NCBI GenBank assembly: GCA_002309995.1
Contig: DBYB01000039.1
Location: forward strand, 24,120-44,577
From: Bacteroidales bacterium UBA1197
GTDB taxonomy: Bacteria > Bacteroidota > Bacteroidia > Bacteroidales > UBA932
Reading direction: 5' to 3'
Length of the DNA: 20,458 nt
Shown here: positions 8,797-16,968 of the stretch, piece after piece
Layout of the letters: each line of letters starts with the position of its first letter
How positions within the stretch are numbered: the first letter of the stretch is position 1
Notes under the pieces: generated by a model
Seen by the model: only the letters and a program-made list of their open reading frames with translations
The model's database searches: none
Told to the model about the DNA's origin: nothing
Position numbers and translations under genes: made by a program

Positions 8797-10541
8797 TGTT
8801 TGCCCTCGAGCTCCTGGCTCCGGCAAAGGACAAGACGGTCGGCATCGCGGCAATTGACTGCGGTGCCGATGCCGTTTACATCGGCGGGCCCGGCTTCGGC
8901 AACCGCTATGCAGCTGGCAACAGCATAGAAGACATACGGGAGCTTTGCGGGTACGCCCATCGGTTCGGAGTGCGCATCTATCTCACCGTAAACACTTTGG
9001 TGTACGACGACGAGTGGGATGAGGTGCACTCGCTTATGCTGCAGGCTCAGGATGCCGGAGTGGATGCATTTATCTTCCGCGAGGAGCGGATGCTCACTTT
9101 CGACGACATCCGCATACCTATGCACGCATCCACCCAGTGCGACATCCGTACCGTGGAGAGGGCCCGGCACTTCGACGCTCTGGGATGCAGCCGCATCATC
9201 CTGGAAAGGGGTATATCGCTCGACGACGTGAGGAAAATCTGCGCAGCGGTGAGTTGCGAGGTGGAGTTCTTCGTGCACGGAGCCCTCTGCGTGTGCTACA
9301 GCGGTGACTGCCGCCTGTCTGCATACCTCGACGGCCGTAGCGCCGACAGGGGCGAGTGCATACAGGCCTGTCGTTCGCTCTACGACCTGCAGGACGCCTC
9401 CGGGCGCACTTTGGTGCACAACAAGGCCCTGCTGTCGATGCGCGACTTCAAGCTGCTGGACAGGCTGGAGGATCTGGCCGCCGCCGGCGTGTGCTCGTTC
9501 AAAATCGAAGGCCGGCTCAAGAATGCCTCATATGTAAAGAACGTCGTACGGGAATACAGCCTGGCCCTTGACACCTTGGTGAAAAAATACCCTGAGCGAT
9601 ACTGTAGGGCATCTTTTGGCAAGGTCAGCGGGGGCTTTACGCCCGATTCCGACAAGACCTTCAACCGGGGCTACACCCAATGGTGGATGGACGGGAAACG
9701 CGACCGCTGGTCCAGTATGGATGCACCCAAGTCGATGGGTGAATACATCGGCGAAGTTGCGGCCGTGCGCCCCTCGGGAGGCGGCCTGCAAGTGAGCGTG
9801 AAGCCTGCCGGGCGCGGGCTCTTGCTGGCCAACGGCGACGGCTTCGCGTTCTCCGACGCATCCGGCGTACACGGCTTCCGGGGCGACCGCTGCGAGGGAC
9901 TCACGATATTCTGCAAGCGCACGGACGGGCTTAGGCCCGGGCTGCGCCTGTACCGCAATGTGAACGCTGCCTTCGAGAAGGAAATCGAGGCCCGGAGCCC
10001 GCACAGGGAGCTTTCGGTCGATGTGGACGTGAAGATTTCCGGCGACTTCTTGATTGAACTTGCGGCGGAAACCGAAGACGGGCGCAAGGTGGTGAGCAGC
10101 TTCAACGCCGACGTGGAGCGGGCCGAGAACCGCGAGCGGGCGGAGGCTATGCTGCGCGAACAGCTGGGCAAGCGGAGCGGGGCTTACAACTTCCGCGTGC
10201 GCTCGCTGAGCGTAGATACGAAGGGCGGCGCAATGCCCCTGCTGAGCGCCTCCACAATCAACTCTATGCGCCGCTGCCTGGCATCTGACATTCCTGCCTG
10301 CGAGCGGCTGGAATCGTTGCGTAAACCAGTCCGGATAAGCCCTGCGTCAGCGTTCGGAGCCGGAGTGATGCAGGAGCCGCTGATGCTGACACGTTACTGC
10401 ATCAGGTACGAACTCGGACTGTGCCCGAAGCATCAAGGGGCAAAGCCGACCGGCGATCTCTTCCTCGTGAACAACGGCCGCAGGCTGGCCCTGAAGTTCG
10501 ACTGCACCCGCTGTGAGATGTCCGTTTGTGCTGAAAAATAA
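8796..10541 (+). CDS. U32 family protein (RlhA/TrhP-type RNA hydroxylation enzyme)
   Basis: The 581-residue protein opens with ELLAPAKD and contains the U32 signature E157-FFVHGALC-VCYSGDC (157-172). Known family: U32 proteins were named as collagenase-type peptidases, but TrhP and RlhA of enterobacteria are [4Fe-4S] enzymes that make 5-hydroxyuridine in tRNA and 5-hydroxycytidine in 23S rRNA. Candidate cluster ligands here are C165, C172, C188 and C192. The KIEGRLKN segment (about 235-242) and a long C-terminal extension resemble the larger RlhA/YdcP subgroup. A further Cys group (C570, C573, C578) is at the very end. No signal peptide, so cytoplasmic, unlike its coupled secreted TPR neighbour. 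RNA substrate cannot be assigned from sequence. Confidence 0.87.
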   Translation: MFALELLAPAKDKTVGIAAIDCGADAVYIGGPGFGNRYAAGNSIEDIRELCGYAHRFGVRIYLTVNTLVYDDEWDEVHSLMLQAQDAGVDAFIFREERMLTFDDIRIPMHASTQCDIRTVERARHFDALGCSRIILERGISLDDVRKICAAVSCEVEFFVHGALCVCYSGDCRLSAYLDGRSADRGECIQACRSLYDLQDASGRTLVHNKALLSMRDFKLLDRLEDLAAAGVCSFKIEGRLKNASYVKNVVREYSLALDTLVKKYPERYCRASFGKVSGGFTPDSDKTFNRGYTQWWMDGKRDRWSSMDAPKSMGEYIGEVAAVRPSGGGLQVSVKPAGRGLLLANGDGFAFSDASGVHGFRGDRCEGLTIFCKRTDGLRPGLRLYRNVNAAFEKEIEARSPHRELSVDVDVKISGDFLIELAAETEDGRKVVSSFNADVERAENRERAEAMLREQLGKRSGAYNFRVRSLSVDTKGGAMPLLSASTINSMRRCLASDIPACERLESLRKPVRISPASAFGAGVMQEPLMLTRYCIRYELGLCPKHQGAKPTGDLFLVNNGRRLALKFDCTRCEMSVCAEK

Positions 10542-10542
10542 C

Positions 10543-10550
10543 TATCTTTG
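10543..10550 (+). promoter_or_regulatory. Promoter -7 box of the DUF3575 gene
   Basis: TATCTTTG is an exact TAnnTTTG match beginning one base after the U32 stop codon and ending exactly eight bases before the ATG at 10559. Transcription would start a few bases before or at the ATG, giving an almost leaderless mRNA. Confidence 0.65.
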
Positions 10551-10558
10551 CGTCTGCA

Positions 10559-11317
10559 ATGAGGAATTGGGTAAAAATAACAATGTGTTGCCTGGCTGCG
10601 TTAACGGTTGGAACGATAAGCGCGTACAGCCAGAACAACGACTGCAACTGCCCTTCCGTAGCCGTGGAGAAGTACCGGGCGGAGATTCTGGGGCTTGCGA
10701 ACAGTATGCAGGAATCCGCATCTGAGCAGTGCCGGGACACGACTTTTATGGCCGTCGGCATCAACCTTCTCTGGGCCGGAATCGCTACTCCCAACCTCAA
10801 TTTTGAATTCCCGGTAAGCGATCATTTCTCCGTTGGTCTTTACGCCGGTCTCAAGCCGGGCCCCGATGCCGGAGTGCTGAGCTGGCCCCGCTGGAGCCCG
10901 TTCGACAAAGACCGCGAGAACCCCGTTAAATGGGCGCATCTGGCGGTTCTCCCCTATGCCCGCTGGTGGTCCAATGAGACCTTTGACGGCTTCTTCGTGG
11001 AAGGGGACCTTATGTACGCCCACTACAACATCGCCAGCATCCAGATGCCCTTCGGTATCTATCCCAATATCGCCAAATATCGTATGCAGGGCGATTTCTA
11101 CGGCATCGGCGCCTCCGTTGGCTACTCCATCTGGCTTACACGCCACCTCAACCTGGTGCTTTCCGCAGGCGCACTGGGTGGCTACAGGTATGCAACCCTG
11201 TACGAATGCCCGTGGTGCGGTACGGAAATCGGCAAGTCCAACGGCCTGTCGGTGGCGCCCAAGCTGGATGTCAGCATCGCCTACCACATCTTCAGGACCA
11301 AGCACTCCGAAAAGTAA
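10559..11317 (+). CDS. DUF3575 family outer-membrane-type protein
   Basis: The 252-residue protein has a signal peptide (about 1-24, MRNWVKIT...AYSQ). DUF3575 hallmarks follow: FMAVGINLLWAGIATPNLNFEFPVSDHFSVGLY (about 63-95), the WAHLAVLPYARWW segment and the FDGFFVEGDLMYAHYNI segment. The C-terminal half has alternating aromatic and glycine strands (GIGASVGYSIWLTRHLNLVLSAGALGGY region), as in small outer-membrane beta-barrels. In Bacteroidales, DUF3575 genes are often found beside fimbrial clusters, but no fimbrial genes are visible here. Function unknown. It has its own promoter box 8 bases before the ATG, and there is no terminator before the next gene. Confidence 0.85.
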   Translation: MRNWVKITMCCLAALTVGTISAYSQNNDCNCPSVAVEKYRAEILGLANSMQESASEQCRDTTFMAVGINLLWAGIATPNLNFEFPVSDHFSVGLYAGLKPGPDAGVLSWPRWSPFDKDRENPVKWAHLAVLPYARWWSNETFDGFFVEGDLMYAHYNIASIQMPFGIYPNIAKYRMQGDFYGIGASVGYSIWLTRHLNLVLSAGALGGYRYATLYECPWCGTEIGKSNGLSVAPKLDVSIAYHIFRTKHSEK

Positions 11318-11332
11318 GAGCGACTATTAGTT

Positions 11333-11365
11333 TATATTTGTACAAATTGCCTATATTTGTACAAA
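11333..11365 (+). promoter_or_regulatory. Tandem promoter/operator-like repeat before the oxidoreductase gene
   Basis: The 14-base sequence TATATTTGTACAAA occurs twice, at 11333-11346 and 11352-11365, 19 bases start to start. Each copy contains a TAnnTTTG -7 box (11333-11340, 11352-11359) merged with the perfect palindrome TTTGTACAAA (11337-11346, 11356-11365). The second box ends 17 bases before the ATG at 11377. The arrangement could be two start sites, or one promoter with a repressor dimer site on each of two helical turns. Confidence 0.6.
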
Positions 11366-11376
11366 CTAATACCGCT

Positions 11377-12792
11377 ATGATCCGCAGAGACTTTCTTAAA
11401 TCGATAGGCGCTATTTCCGCCGGCGCTGCCCTGGGCATGCCCGCAGCCGGCGCTATACTCCCCGCTCCCCTGGTGCTTCCCGACGATGCCGAGTCGCTGA
11501 ACGACCTGGAACTCGGCCTCCGCTCGCTCCGTCCGCAGACCGACCGTCAGATCAGCGTCGTCATCATCGGCGCAGGCAACCGCGGCAACACCTACGCCCG
11601 CTTTGCCAAGATGTTCCCGGAGAACATGAAGATAGTGGGCGTGTCCGACATCCGCGAGCTTCGCAAGACCAGGATGGGCGACGCGCACGACATTCCCGCC
11701 GAGCACCGTTTCGGTGACTGGAGCGAGGTGTTCAAGGTGCCCAAGTTCGCCGACGCGGTGGTCATCTCCACGCCGGACGACCTGCACTTCGCCCCCTGTA
11801 TGAAGGCCCTGTCGATGGGTTACGACGTGCTGCTGGAGAAGCCTGTGGCGCAGACCGAGAAAGAATGCAAGGCCATACGCGAGCAGGCTCACAAGTACAA
11901 CCGTATCGTGGCGGTGTGCCATGTGCTGCGCTACGCCCCTTATTTCATTGCCCTCAAGCAACTTGTGAAGAGCGGAGCCGTCGGCGAACTCGTGAGCATC
12001 CAGCATATGGAGCCCATCCAGTACGCCCATATGGCTCATTCGTACGTTCGCGGCAACTGGCGCGATTCCAAGGAGACCACTCCGATCATCCTTGCCAAGT
12101 CCTGCCACGACCTGGACATCATCCGCTGGATCGTAGATTCCCCCTGCAAGAGCATCGTTGCCGACGGCTCGCTGCACCTCTTCAAGCCGGAGAACGCCCC
12201 CGAGGGAGCGCCTCTCAAGTGCACCGACGGCTGCCCTCATGAGAAGAACTGCCCGTATTCCGCCATCGACATCTACACCCGCAAGAAATGGCACCTCGGC
12301 GTGTTCGACCTGGCCGGCAACCACGATTCCGATTTCATTATGCAGCGCCTGCTGACGCCTCCGTACGACAGTTATGCCCGCTGCGTATATCATTGCGACA
12401 ACGACCAGCCGGACCACTACGTAAGCGAAATGGTCTTTGAAGGAGGCCAGACTGCAGCCTTCTCGATGGAGGCCTTCGCCCCTTACGGAGGCCGCCGCAC
12501 CCGCATTATGGGCACCACCGGCTACATCGAGGGCGACGGCACCCAGTTCACCCTGTGGGACTTCCGCACGCTCAAGCCAAAGGTGTGGAACCGCAAGGTC
12601 AGCGAGATTCCTGAGTACAAGGGCTCCGGCCACGGCGGCGGCGACCTGTGCCTGGTGCGCGACTGGATCGAGGCGGTTGCCGCCCACGACGACAGCAAGC
12701 TCTCCAGCACCATCGACGTGTCCATCGAGAGCCACGTGATGGGATTCGCCGCCGAGCGCTCCCGCAAGAGCGGCCGTAAAGAAAAAGTGTAA
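11377..12792 (+). CDS. Gfo/Idh/MocA family oxidoreductase with Tat signal
   Basis: The frame is open further upstream, but the ATG at 11377 gives a Tat-type signal peptide (RRDFLK at 3-8, then a hydrophobic Ala/Gly stretch to about 27) and follows the tandem promoter boxes. The 471-residue product has the dinucleotide motif GAGNRG (65-70), the family EKP motif (154-156, K155 catalytic) and KSCHDLDI (241-248, H244 likely catalytic). A small Cys group (C282, C286, C292) sits in an insertion and may bind metal. The family performs NAD(P)-dependent sugar or inositol redox chemistry. Exported Tat members are common in Bacteroidetes, and some (GH109) are glycosidases, but GH109 identity cannot be claimed here. 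Ten bases separate it from the C69 dipeptidase, so both likely share one mRNA. Confidence 0.9.
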   Translation: MIRRDFLKSIGAISAGAALGMPAAGAILPAPLVLPDDAESLNDLELGLRSLRPQTDRQISVVIIGAGNRGNTYARFAKMFPENMKIVGVSDIRELRKTRMGDAHDIPAEHRFGDWSEVFKVPKFADAVVISTPDDLHFAPCMKALSMGYDVLLEKPVAQTEKECKAIREQAHKYNRIVAVCHVLRYAPYFIALKQLVKSGAVGELVSIQHMEPIQYAHMAHSYVRGNWRDSKETTPIILAKSCHDLDIIRWIVDSPCKSIVADGSLHLFKPENAPEGAPLKCTDGCPHEKNCPYSAIDIYTRKKWHLGVFDLAGNHDSDFIMQRLLTPPYDSYARCVYHCDNDQPDHYVSEMVFEGGQTAAFSMEAFAPYGGRRTRIMGTTGYIEGDGTQFTLWDFRTLKPKVWNRKVSEIPEYKGSGHGGGDLCLVRDWIEAVAAHDDSKLSSTIDVSIESHVMGFAAERSRKSGRKEKV

Positions 12793-12802
12793 GTAATTCA
12801 AT

Positions 12803-14491
12803 ATGAAACGCATACTCCTGATTATCGCCCTGTCTGCAGCCACCGCGCTGAGTTTTGAGGCAGGCGCCTGCTCAAACGTTATCGTATCCAAGGGGGCCAG
12901 CAAGGACGGTTCCTGTATGGTATCCTATGCCGCCGACTCGCATATGCTGTTCGGCGAACTGTACTTCCGGCCCGCCGCACGCTGGGCCGCTGGTTCCCGC
13001 CTTGCCATCCGGGAGTGGGACACCAACAAGCCGCTCGGCGAGATCGCCCAGGTCGCCCGCACATTCCAGACCGTGGGCAATATGAACGAGCATCAGCTTA
13101 TCATAGGCGAGACCACCTGGGGCGGCCGCGAGGAGCAGGTCGATACATTGGGTATAATGGACTACGGTTCACTGATTTACGTAACGCTCCAGCGCGCCCG
13201 CACGGCTCGCGAGGCCATCCAGACCATAGTGGACCTGGCCAACGAGTACGGCTACCCTTCGGAGGGCGAGAGCTTCAGCATCGCCGACACGGAGGAGGCC
13301 TGGGTGATGGATCTCGTGGGCAAGGGCTCCGGCGGCAACAAGGGCATCGTCTGGGTTGCGCGCCGCGTTCCCGACGGATACATCTGCGCCCACGCCAACC
13401 AGTGCCGCATCACCCGCTTCCCATGGAATGACCCGGAGAACTGCCTGTACGCCCCCGACGTGGCCGAATACGCCCGCTCGATGGGTTGGTACGAGGGCCC
13501 CGATGAGGAATTCAGCTTCCGTGACGCATACAATCCGCTCGACTTCGGAGGCGCCCGTGCCTGCGACGCCCGTGCCTGGGCTGCCTTCAATATCCTCTGC
13601 GACGGGCAGTTCACCTATATGGACGGCGACAAGGAAGTCACCCGTCCCGCCTCGGACTGGCTGGAGTACGCAATGGGGTACGACCTCAAAGGTGAGATGC
13701 CGCTCTTCGTCAAGCCGTCCCGCAAAATCGGCGTGAAAGACGTAGCAGACGTGATGCGCGACCACTTCGAGGGCACGCCTATGGATATGCGTGTCGATAT
13801 CGGCGCCGGCGGAAACGCCTGCCCTTACCGCTGGAGGCCTATGAGCTTCAAGGTGGACGGCAAAACTTACGTGAACGAACGCGCAATCGCCACGCAGCAG
13901 ACGGGATTCTGGTTCGTGGCGCAGTCCCGCGGCTGGCTGCCCGATATGGTGGGTGCCCTCGTGTGGTTTGGCTGCGACGATGCGGCAACATCTTATCTCA
14001 CACCGATTTACGTTAACACCAAGAAGATTCCGGAGTGCCTGCGCGAGGGCAACGGCGATATGCTGCACTACAGCCCTACTTCGCAGTTCTGGATCAACAA
14101 CCGCGTCACAAACTCCTGCTACCGTATGTACGACGCAATGGAGCCTGTGGTGCGGGCCGAGATAGACGCCTTCGAGAACCGTATGATTGACGAGGCCGTG
14201 CCGGAAATGGACGCCAAGCTGGTCAAGATGGGCAAACGCAGGGCTCTGCGCCGCCTCACCCGCTTCAGTGTGAACACCGCTCAGGAGCAGTTCGGCAAAT
14301 GGGTGGCCCTGGAGCAGATGCTGCTGGTGAAGTTCATCGACGGCAACGAGAAGGCCCAGGACGCCGACGGCCGCTTCGTGCACTCCGAGTATTCTGAGGG
14401 TATCCCCAAGGGAATCAAGTATCACGGATACAATGAACGCTGGAAGCGTGCCGTAGTCAACGACAACGGTCCGGTGCTGGAACAACGTTAA
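12803..14491 (+). CDS. C69 family dipeptidase
   Basis: The 562-residue protein has a signal peptide ending AGA before C23-SNVIVSKGASKDGS. In C69 (PepD-type) Ntn-hydrolases the nucleophile is a cysteine that becomes the mature N-terminus, and C23 fits that role exactly. Further family features are VSYAADSH (about 40-47), the TWGGREEQ segment, the ADTEEAWVMDLVGKG segment and HANQCRI. Length is normal for the exported Bacteroidetes form. It should cleave dipeptides in the periplasm, contributing to peptide use. A lipoprotein reading of C23 is less likely, because the residues before it (AGA) do not make a good lipobox. It lies 10 bases after the oxidoreductase gene; the next gene has its own promoter. 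Confidence 0.92.
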   Translation: MKRILLIIALSAATALSFEAGACSNVIVSKGASKDGSCMVSYAADSHMLFGELYFRPAARWAAGSRLAIREWDTNKPLGEIAQVARTFQTVGNMNEHQLIIGETTWGGREEQVDTLGIMDYGSLIYVTLQRARTAREAIQTIVDLANEYGYPSEGESFSIADTEEAWVMDLVGKGSGGNKGIVWVARRVPDGYICAHANQCRITRFPWNDPENCLYAPDVAEYARSMGWYEGPDEEFSFRDAYNPLDFGGARACDARAWAAFNILCDGQFTYMDGDKEVTRPASDWLEYAMGYDLKGEMPLFVKPSRKIGVKDVADVMRDHFEGTPMDMRVDIGAGGNACPYRWRPMSFKVDGKTYVNERAIATQQTGFWFVAQSRGWLPDMVGALVWFGCDDAATSYLTPIYVNTKKIPECLREGNGDMLHYSPTSQFWINNRVTNSCYRMYDAMEPVVRAEIDAFENRMIDEAVPEMDAKLVKMGKRRALRRLTRFSVNTAQEQFGKWVALEQMLLVKFIDGNEKAQDADGRFVHSEYSEGIPKGIKYHGYNERWKRAVVNDNGPVLEQR

Positions 14492-14500
14492 AAATTTTCG

Positions 14501-14508
14501 TATCTTTG
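14501..14508 (+). promoter_or_regulatory. Promoter -7 box of the 14517-19022 gene run
   Basis: TATCTTTG is an exact TAnnTTTG match in the 25-base gap after the C69 gene and ends exactly eight bases before the ATG at 14517. The spacing matches the sites at 10543 and 19032. It would drive pheS and the downstream genes through the first small gene. Confidence 0.65.
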
Positions 14509-14516
14509 CCATCCAT

Positions 14517-14942
14517 ATGAAAAAAGCGCTGCTCATATCTGCAATCTGCCTGCTTGCGTGCTCATTTTTGATGAAAGCGCAGGAGGGACCGAAGTCCCCG
14601 GAGCAGATGGAGAAGGAGTTTTACGAGGCCATCGAAAAAGAGGTGGAGCGCCTGACTGACCAGCTGAATCTGGACGACTGGCAGGTGTTCTACGTAGACA
14701 GCATCCTCACGCACGACTACAAGGCAATGCAGGATGAGTTTACCCGTATGTCGGCGGCCAAGATGTCCAACGCAGACCTCTTCTACGATGTGCAGGACAA
14801 GTGGATGGAGCAGATTTACCAGTCTTTTCGCAAGATATTCAACGACGAACAGTGGGCCAAGTACGAGAAATACGGAGCCGCAAGGAATAAAAAGGCACGC
14901 GATAAGCGGGCAGAGAAAAAGAACAAAAAAGCCAGGAAATGA
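14517..14942 (+). CDS. Small secreted helical protein with a basic tail
   Basis: The 141-residue product has a signal peptide (about 1-21, MKKALLIS...MKAQ). A helical, charged body (EKEFYEAIEKEVERLTDQL, about 33-51) follows, and it ends in a strongly basic tail from about residue 122 (repeated RNKKARD- and KKNKKARK-type segments). The LTDQLNLDDWQ segment vaguely resembles the LTxxQ helices of Spy/CpxP-type periplasmic chaperones, but I would not assign it. The charged tail might bind nucleic acid, lipid or a partner protein; that is inference. It has a promoter box eight bases before the ATG, and its TGA overlaps the pheS ATG as ATGA, so pheS translation probably depends on it. Confidence 0.82.
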   Translation: MKKALLISAICLLACSFLMKAQEGPKSPEQMEKEFYEAIEKEVERLTDQLNLDDWQVFYVDSILTHDYKAMQDEFTRMSAAKMSNADLFYDVQDKWMEQIYQSFRKIFNDEQWAKYEKYGAARNKKARDKRAEKKNKKARK

Positions 14943-15976
14943 AAAGGGAAGACATTGACAGGATACTTCAGCAGCTAGAAGAACTCAAGTGTAAGACTCA
15001 GAAAGAGGTAGAAGAGGCGCGCGTGCGCTTCCTTGGCAAGAAGGGCGAGGTTACCGCCCTCTTCGAGGAATTCCGCAGCATAGACAAGGCCCAGAAGGCC
15101 GAGTTCGGCAAGCCCCTCAACGAGCTGAAACAGAGAGTGCAGGCCAGGATTGAAGAACTCAAGGCAGGCACCGCCGACGATGGCGCCTCCTCCGGCCCCC
15201 GCCAGGACCTCAGTATGCCCGGCGACCCGTATGAACTGGGCTCGCGGCATCCTGTCAGCATCGTTCGTCAGGAGATTGTGGATATCTTCCGCAAGTTCGG
15301 GTATGATGTAGCCGAAGGACCCGAGATCGAAGACGACTACCACGTGTTCGAGGCCCTCAACTTCCCCGCCAACCACCCCGCCCGCGATATGCAGGACACT
15401 TTCTTCGTGTCTGCAGGTCATCTCAATCCGCTGCTGCTCCGCACGCACACTTCCAGCGTGCAGGTGCGCACGATGGAGAAGATGACCCCTCCCATTCGAG
15501 TTATCTGCCCCGGCCGCGTGTTCCGCAACGAGGCCATCAGCGCCCGCGCGCACTGCATCTTCCATCAGGTGGAGGGTCTCTACATCGACGAGGGCGTGAC
15601 TTTCGCCGACCTTAAGCAGGCTATCCTGCTCTTCGCCCGCGAGATGTTCGGGCCGGAGACTCAGATCCGTATGCGTCCGTCGTACTTCCCCTTCACCGAG
15701 CCTTCCGCAGAGGTTGACGTAAGCTGCAACATCTGCCACGGCAAGGGTTGCAATATCTGCAAGGGAACCGGCTGGCTGGAGATTCTCGGCTGCGGTATGG
15801 TTGATCCCAACGTGCTGGAAGCCAGCGGCATCGACTCAAAGAAATACAGCGGATTCGCGTTCGGAATGGGCCTGGAGCGTATCGCGATGCTCAAGTGGAG
15901 GGTCAACGACCTTCGCCATTATTTCGAGAACGACCTCCGCTTCCTGCAGGAGTTTGCAAGCGCCCCCGAGGTTTAA
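14939..15976 (+). CDS. pheS: Phenylalanine--tRNA ligase alpha subunit
   Basis: The 345-residue length is typical. An N-terminal coiled-coil arm (about 1-85) binds tRNA. The class II core follows, with NHPARDMQDTFFV (about 145-157), motif 2 (RVFRNEAISARAHCIFHQVEG, about 193-213) and motif 3 (GMGLERIAMLKW, 309-320, R314 contacting ATP). Motif 1 is around HPVSIVRQEIVDIF. With the beta subunit, encoded elsewhere, it forms the heterotetramer that charges tRNA-Phe. A C-x2-C-x4-C-x2-C group (C263, C266, C271, C274) sits before the WLEILGCGMVDPNVL segment. It is absent from E. coli PheS and looks like a small zinc knuckle. Overlaps the upstream gene by four bases and is followed 12 bases later by the kinase. 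pheT is not adjacent. Confidence 0.96.
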   Translation: MKREDIDRILQQLEELKCKTQKEVEEARVRFLGKKGEVTALFEEFRSIDKAQKAEFGKPLNELKQRVQARIEELKAGTADDGASSGPRQDLSMPGDPYELGSRHPVSIVRQEIVDIFRKFGYDVAEGPEIEDDYHVFEALNFPANHPARDMQDTFFVSAGHLNPLLLRTHTSSVQVRTMEKMTPPIRVICPGRVFRNEAISARAHCIFHQVEGLYIDEGVTFADLKQAILLFAREMFGPETQIRMRPSYFPFTEPSAEVDVSCNICHGKGCNICKGTGWLEILGCGMVDPNVLEASGIDSKKYSGFAFGMGLERIAMLKWRVNDLRHYFENDLRFLQEFASAPEV

Positions 15977-15988
15977 TTCAGATTCGGG

Positions 15989-16828
15989 ATGATAATAATA
16001 GTAGAAAGCGGCGCCACCAAAAGTGACTGGCGCCTGATTGCCCCTTCCGGCGAGCAGCTGCAGAGAAAGCTGCTGGCAGGCATCAACGTGTCCACGGCCT
16101 CTATGGAGCATAATCTGGAGACCATAGCCGCCGGCCTGCAGGAGTTCGGACGCGAGGCCCTGGACGGCATCTATTTCTACACCGCCGGCATCGTCACACA
16201 GGAAATACGCACCCAGCTCGAGAGCTTGATTCGCTCCCGGGCCAGCGTAGGGGAGGTCGAAATCTGCACAGACCTCGTTGCGGCGGCGCGCGCCGTTTGC
16301 GGACACGAACCGGGAATCGCCGCCATAATCGGCACCGGTTCCAACACCTGCTTCTACGACGGGTCTGACGTCTCTCAGAAGGTGCGCTCAGGCGGCTACG
16401 TGATAGGCGACGAGGGCGGCGGCGCGGCTCTTGGCAAGCTGTTCCTGGCCGATTATATCAAGGGGCTCGTGCCCTCGGACGTGGCCTCCGACTTCGAGTC
16501 GCGCTACGATTCGAGCTACGAGGGAATCGTGGCAGGAGTGTACCGCAGCGAGTCGCCGGCGGGCTTCCTTGGGAGCTTCGCTCCGTTCATCCTTTCGCAC
16601 TACGGCAGCAGCGAGTACGTGCGCGAACTGGTGGACGGCAACTTCCGGTCGTTCATCCGTAGGGCGCTCAAGCGCTACGACACCGCGCGCTACCCCGTGG
16701 GCGTGGTGGGGGGCTTCGGCTGCGCCTGCAAGGACATCTTCGTGCGGCTGTGCTCGGAAGAGGGCGTGCGCACGGGGTGTTTCCTCCCCGAACCTATCGA
16801 CGGACTGATCAAATACCACTCATTATGA
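15989..16828 (+). CDS. BadF/BadG/BcrA/BcrD-type ATPase, probable N-acetylglucosamine kinase
   Basis: The 279-residue protein has the ASKHA fold motifs of the BadF-type sugar kinases. The phosphate-1 loop is E6-SGATKSDW (with Glu where many homologues have Asp), D95 lies in CTDLVAAARA, the phosphate-2 loop is IIGTGSNT (113-120), GDEGGGAALG is at 140-149, and there is an adenosine segment near VGGFGC (about 239-244). Relatives of this length in Bacteroidetes are annotated as N-acetylglucosamine kinases, and that role in amino-sugar salvage is likely but unproven here. No signal peptide, so cytoplasmic. The gene starts 12 bases after pheS, and its TGA overlaps the following small ORF by four bases. 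Confidence 0.88.
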   Translation: MIIIVESGATKSDWRLIAPSGEQLQRKLLAGINVSTASMEHNLETIAAGLQEFGREALDGIYFYTAGIVTQEIRTQLESLIRSRASVGEVEICTDLVAAARAVCGHEPGIAAIIGTGSNTCFYDGSDVSQKVRSGGYVIGDEGGGAALGKLFLADYIKGLVPSDVASDFESRYDSSYEGIVAGVYRSESPAGFLGSFAPFILSHYGSSEYVRELVDGNFRSFIRRALKRYDTARYPVGVVGGFGCACKDIFVRLCSEEGVRTGCFLPEPIDGLIKYHSL

Positions 16829-16968
16829 GAAAGAAATATATTATCCCGGATTCCTGCTGCGAGCCGATGGAGGCCCGCCTGGGGTTCCTGGCCGCCAGCC
16901 ACGAGGGCTACGACACAGACCCTTTCGAGACCGGCTTCGTAATAGCACCTGATACTAACTGGCTATGA
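16825..16968 (+). CDS. 47-residue small ORF coupled to the M64 gene
   Basis: An ATG overlapping the kinase stop (ATGA, 16825-16828) opens a 47-residue frame that begins MRKKYIIPDSCCEP and ends PDTNWL. Its TGA in turn overlaps the ATG of the M64 lipoprotein (ATGA, 16965-16968). There is no signal peptide; two adjacent Cys (11-12) and an acidic second half are the visible features. Short proteins that begin M(K/R)KKYI-P and sit before exported-protein genes are familiar in Bacteroidales from memory, with no known role. The two perfect overlaps argue that it is translated. It could be a leader peptide, a small partner of the peptidase, or only a coupling frame. Confidence 0.65.
   Translation: MRKKYIIPDSCCEPMEARLGFLAASHEGYDTDPFETGFVIAPDTNWL

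Noticed and set aside
11332..12903. 523-codon open frame on - opposite the oxidoreductase
   Set aside because: Shadow frame in GC-rich coding DNA; the + strand shows a Tat signal, nucleotide-binding motif and catalytic EKP.
13169..14536. 455-codon open frame on - opposite the C69 dipeptidase
   Set aside because: Shadow frame; low-complexity Val/His/Gly/Ala translation with no family features.
16388..16819. 143-codon open frame on - opposite the kinase
   Set aside because: Shadow of the sugar-kinase gene, no recognisable domain and no promoter.
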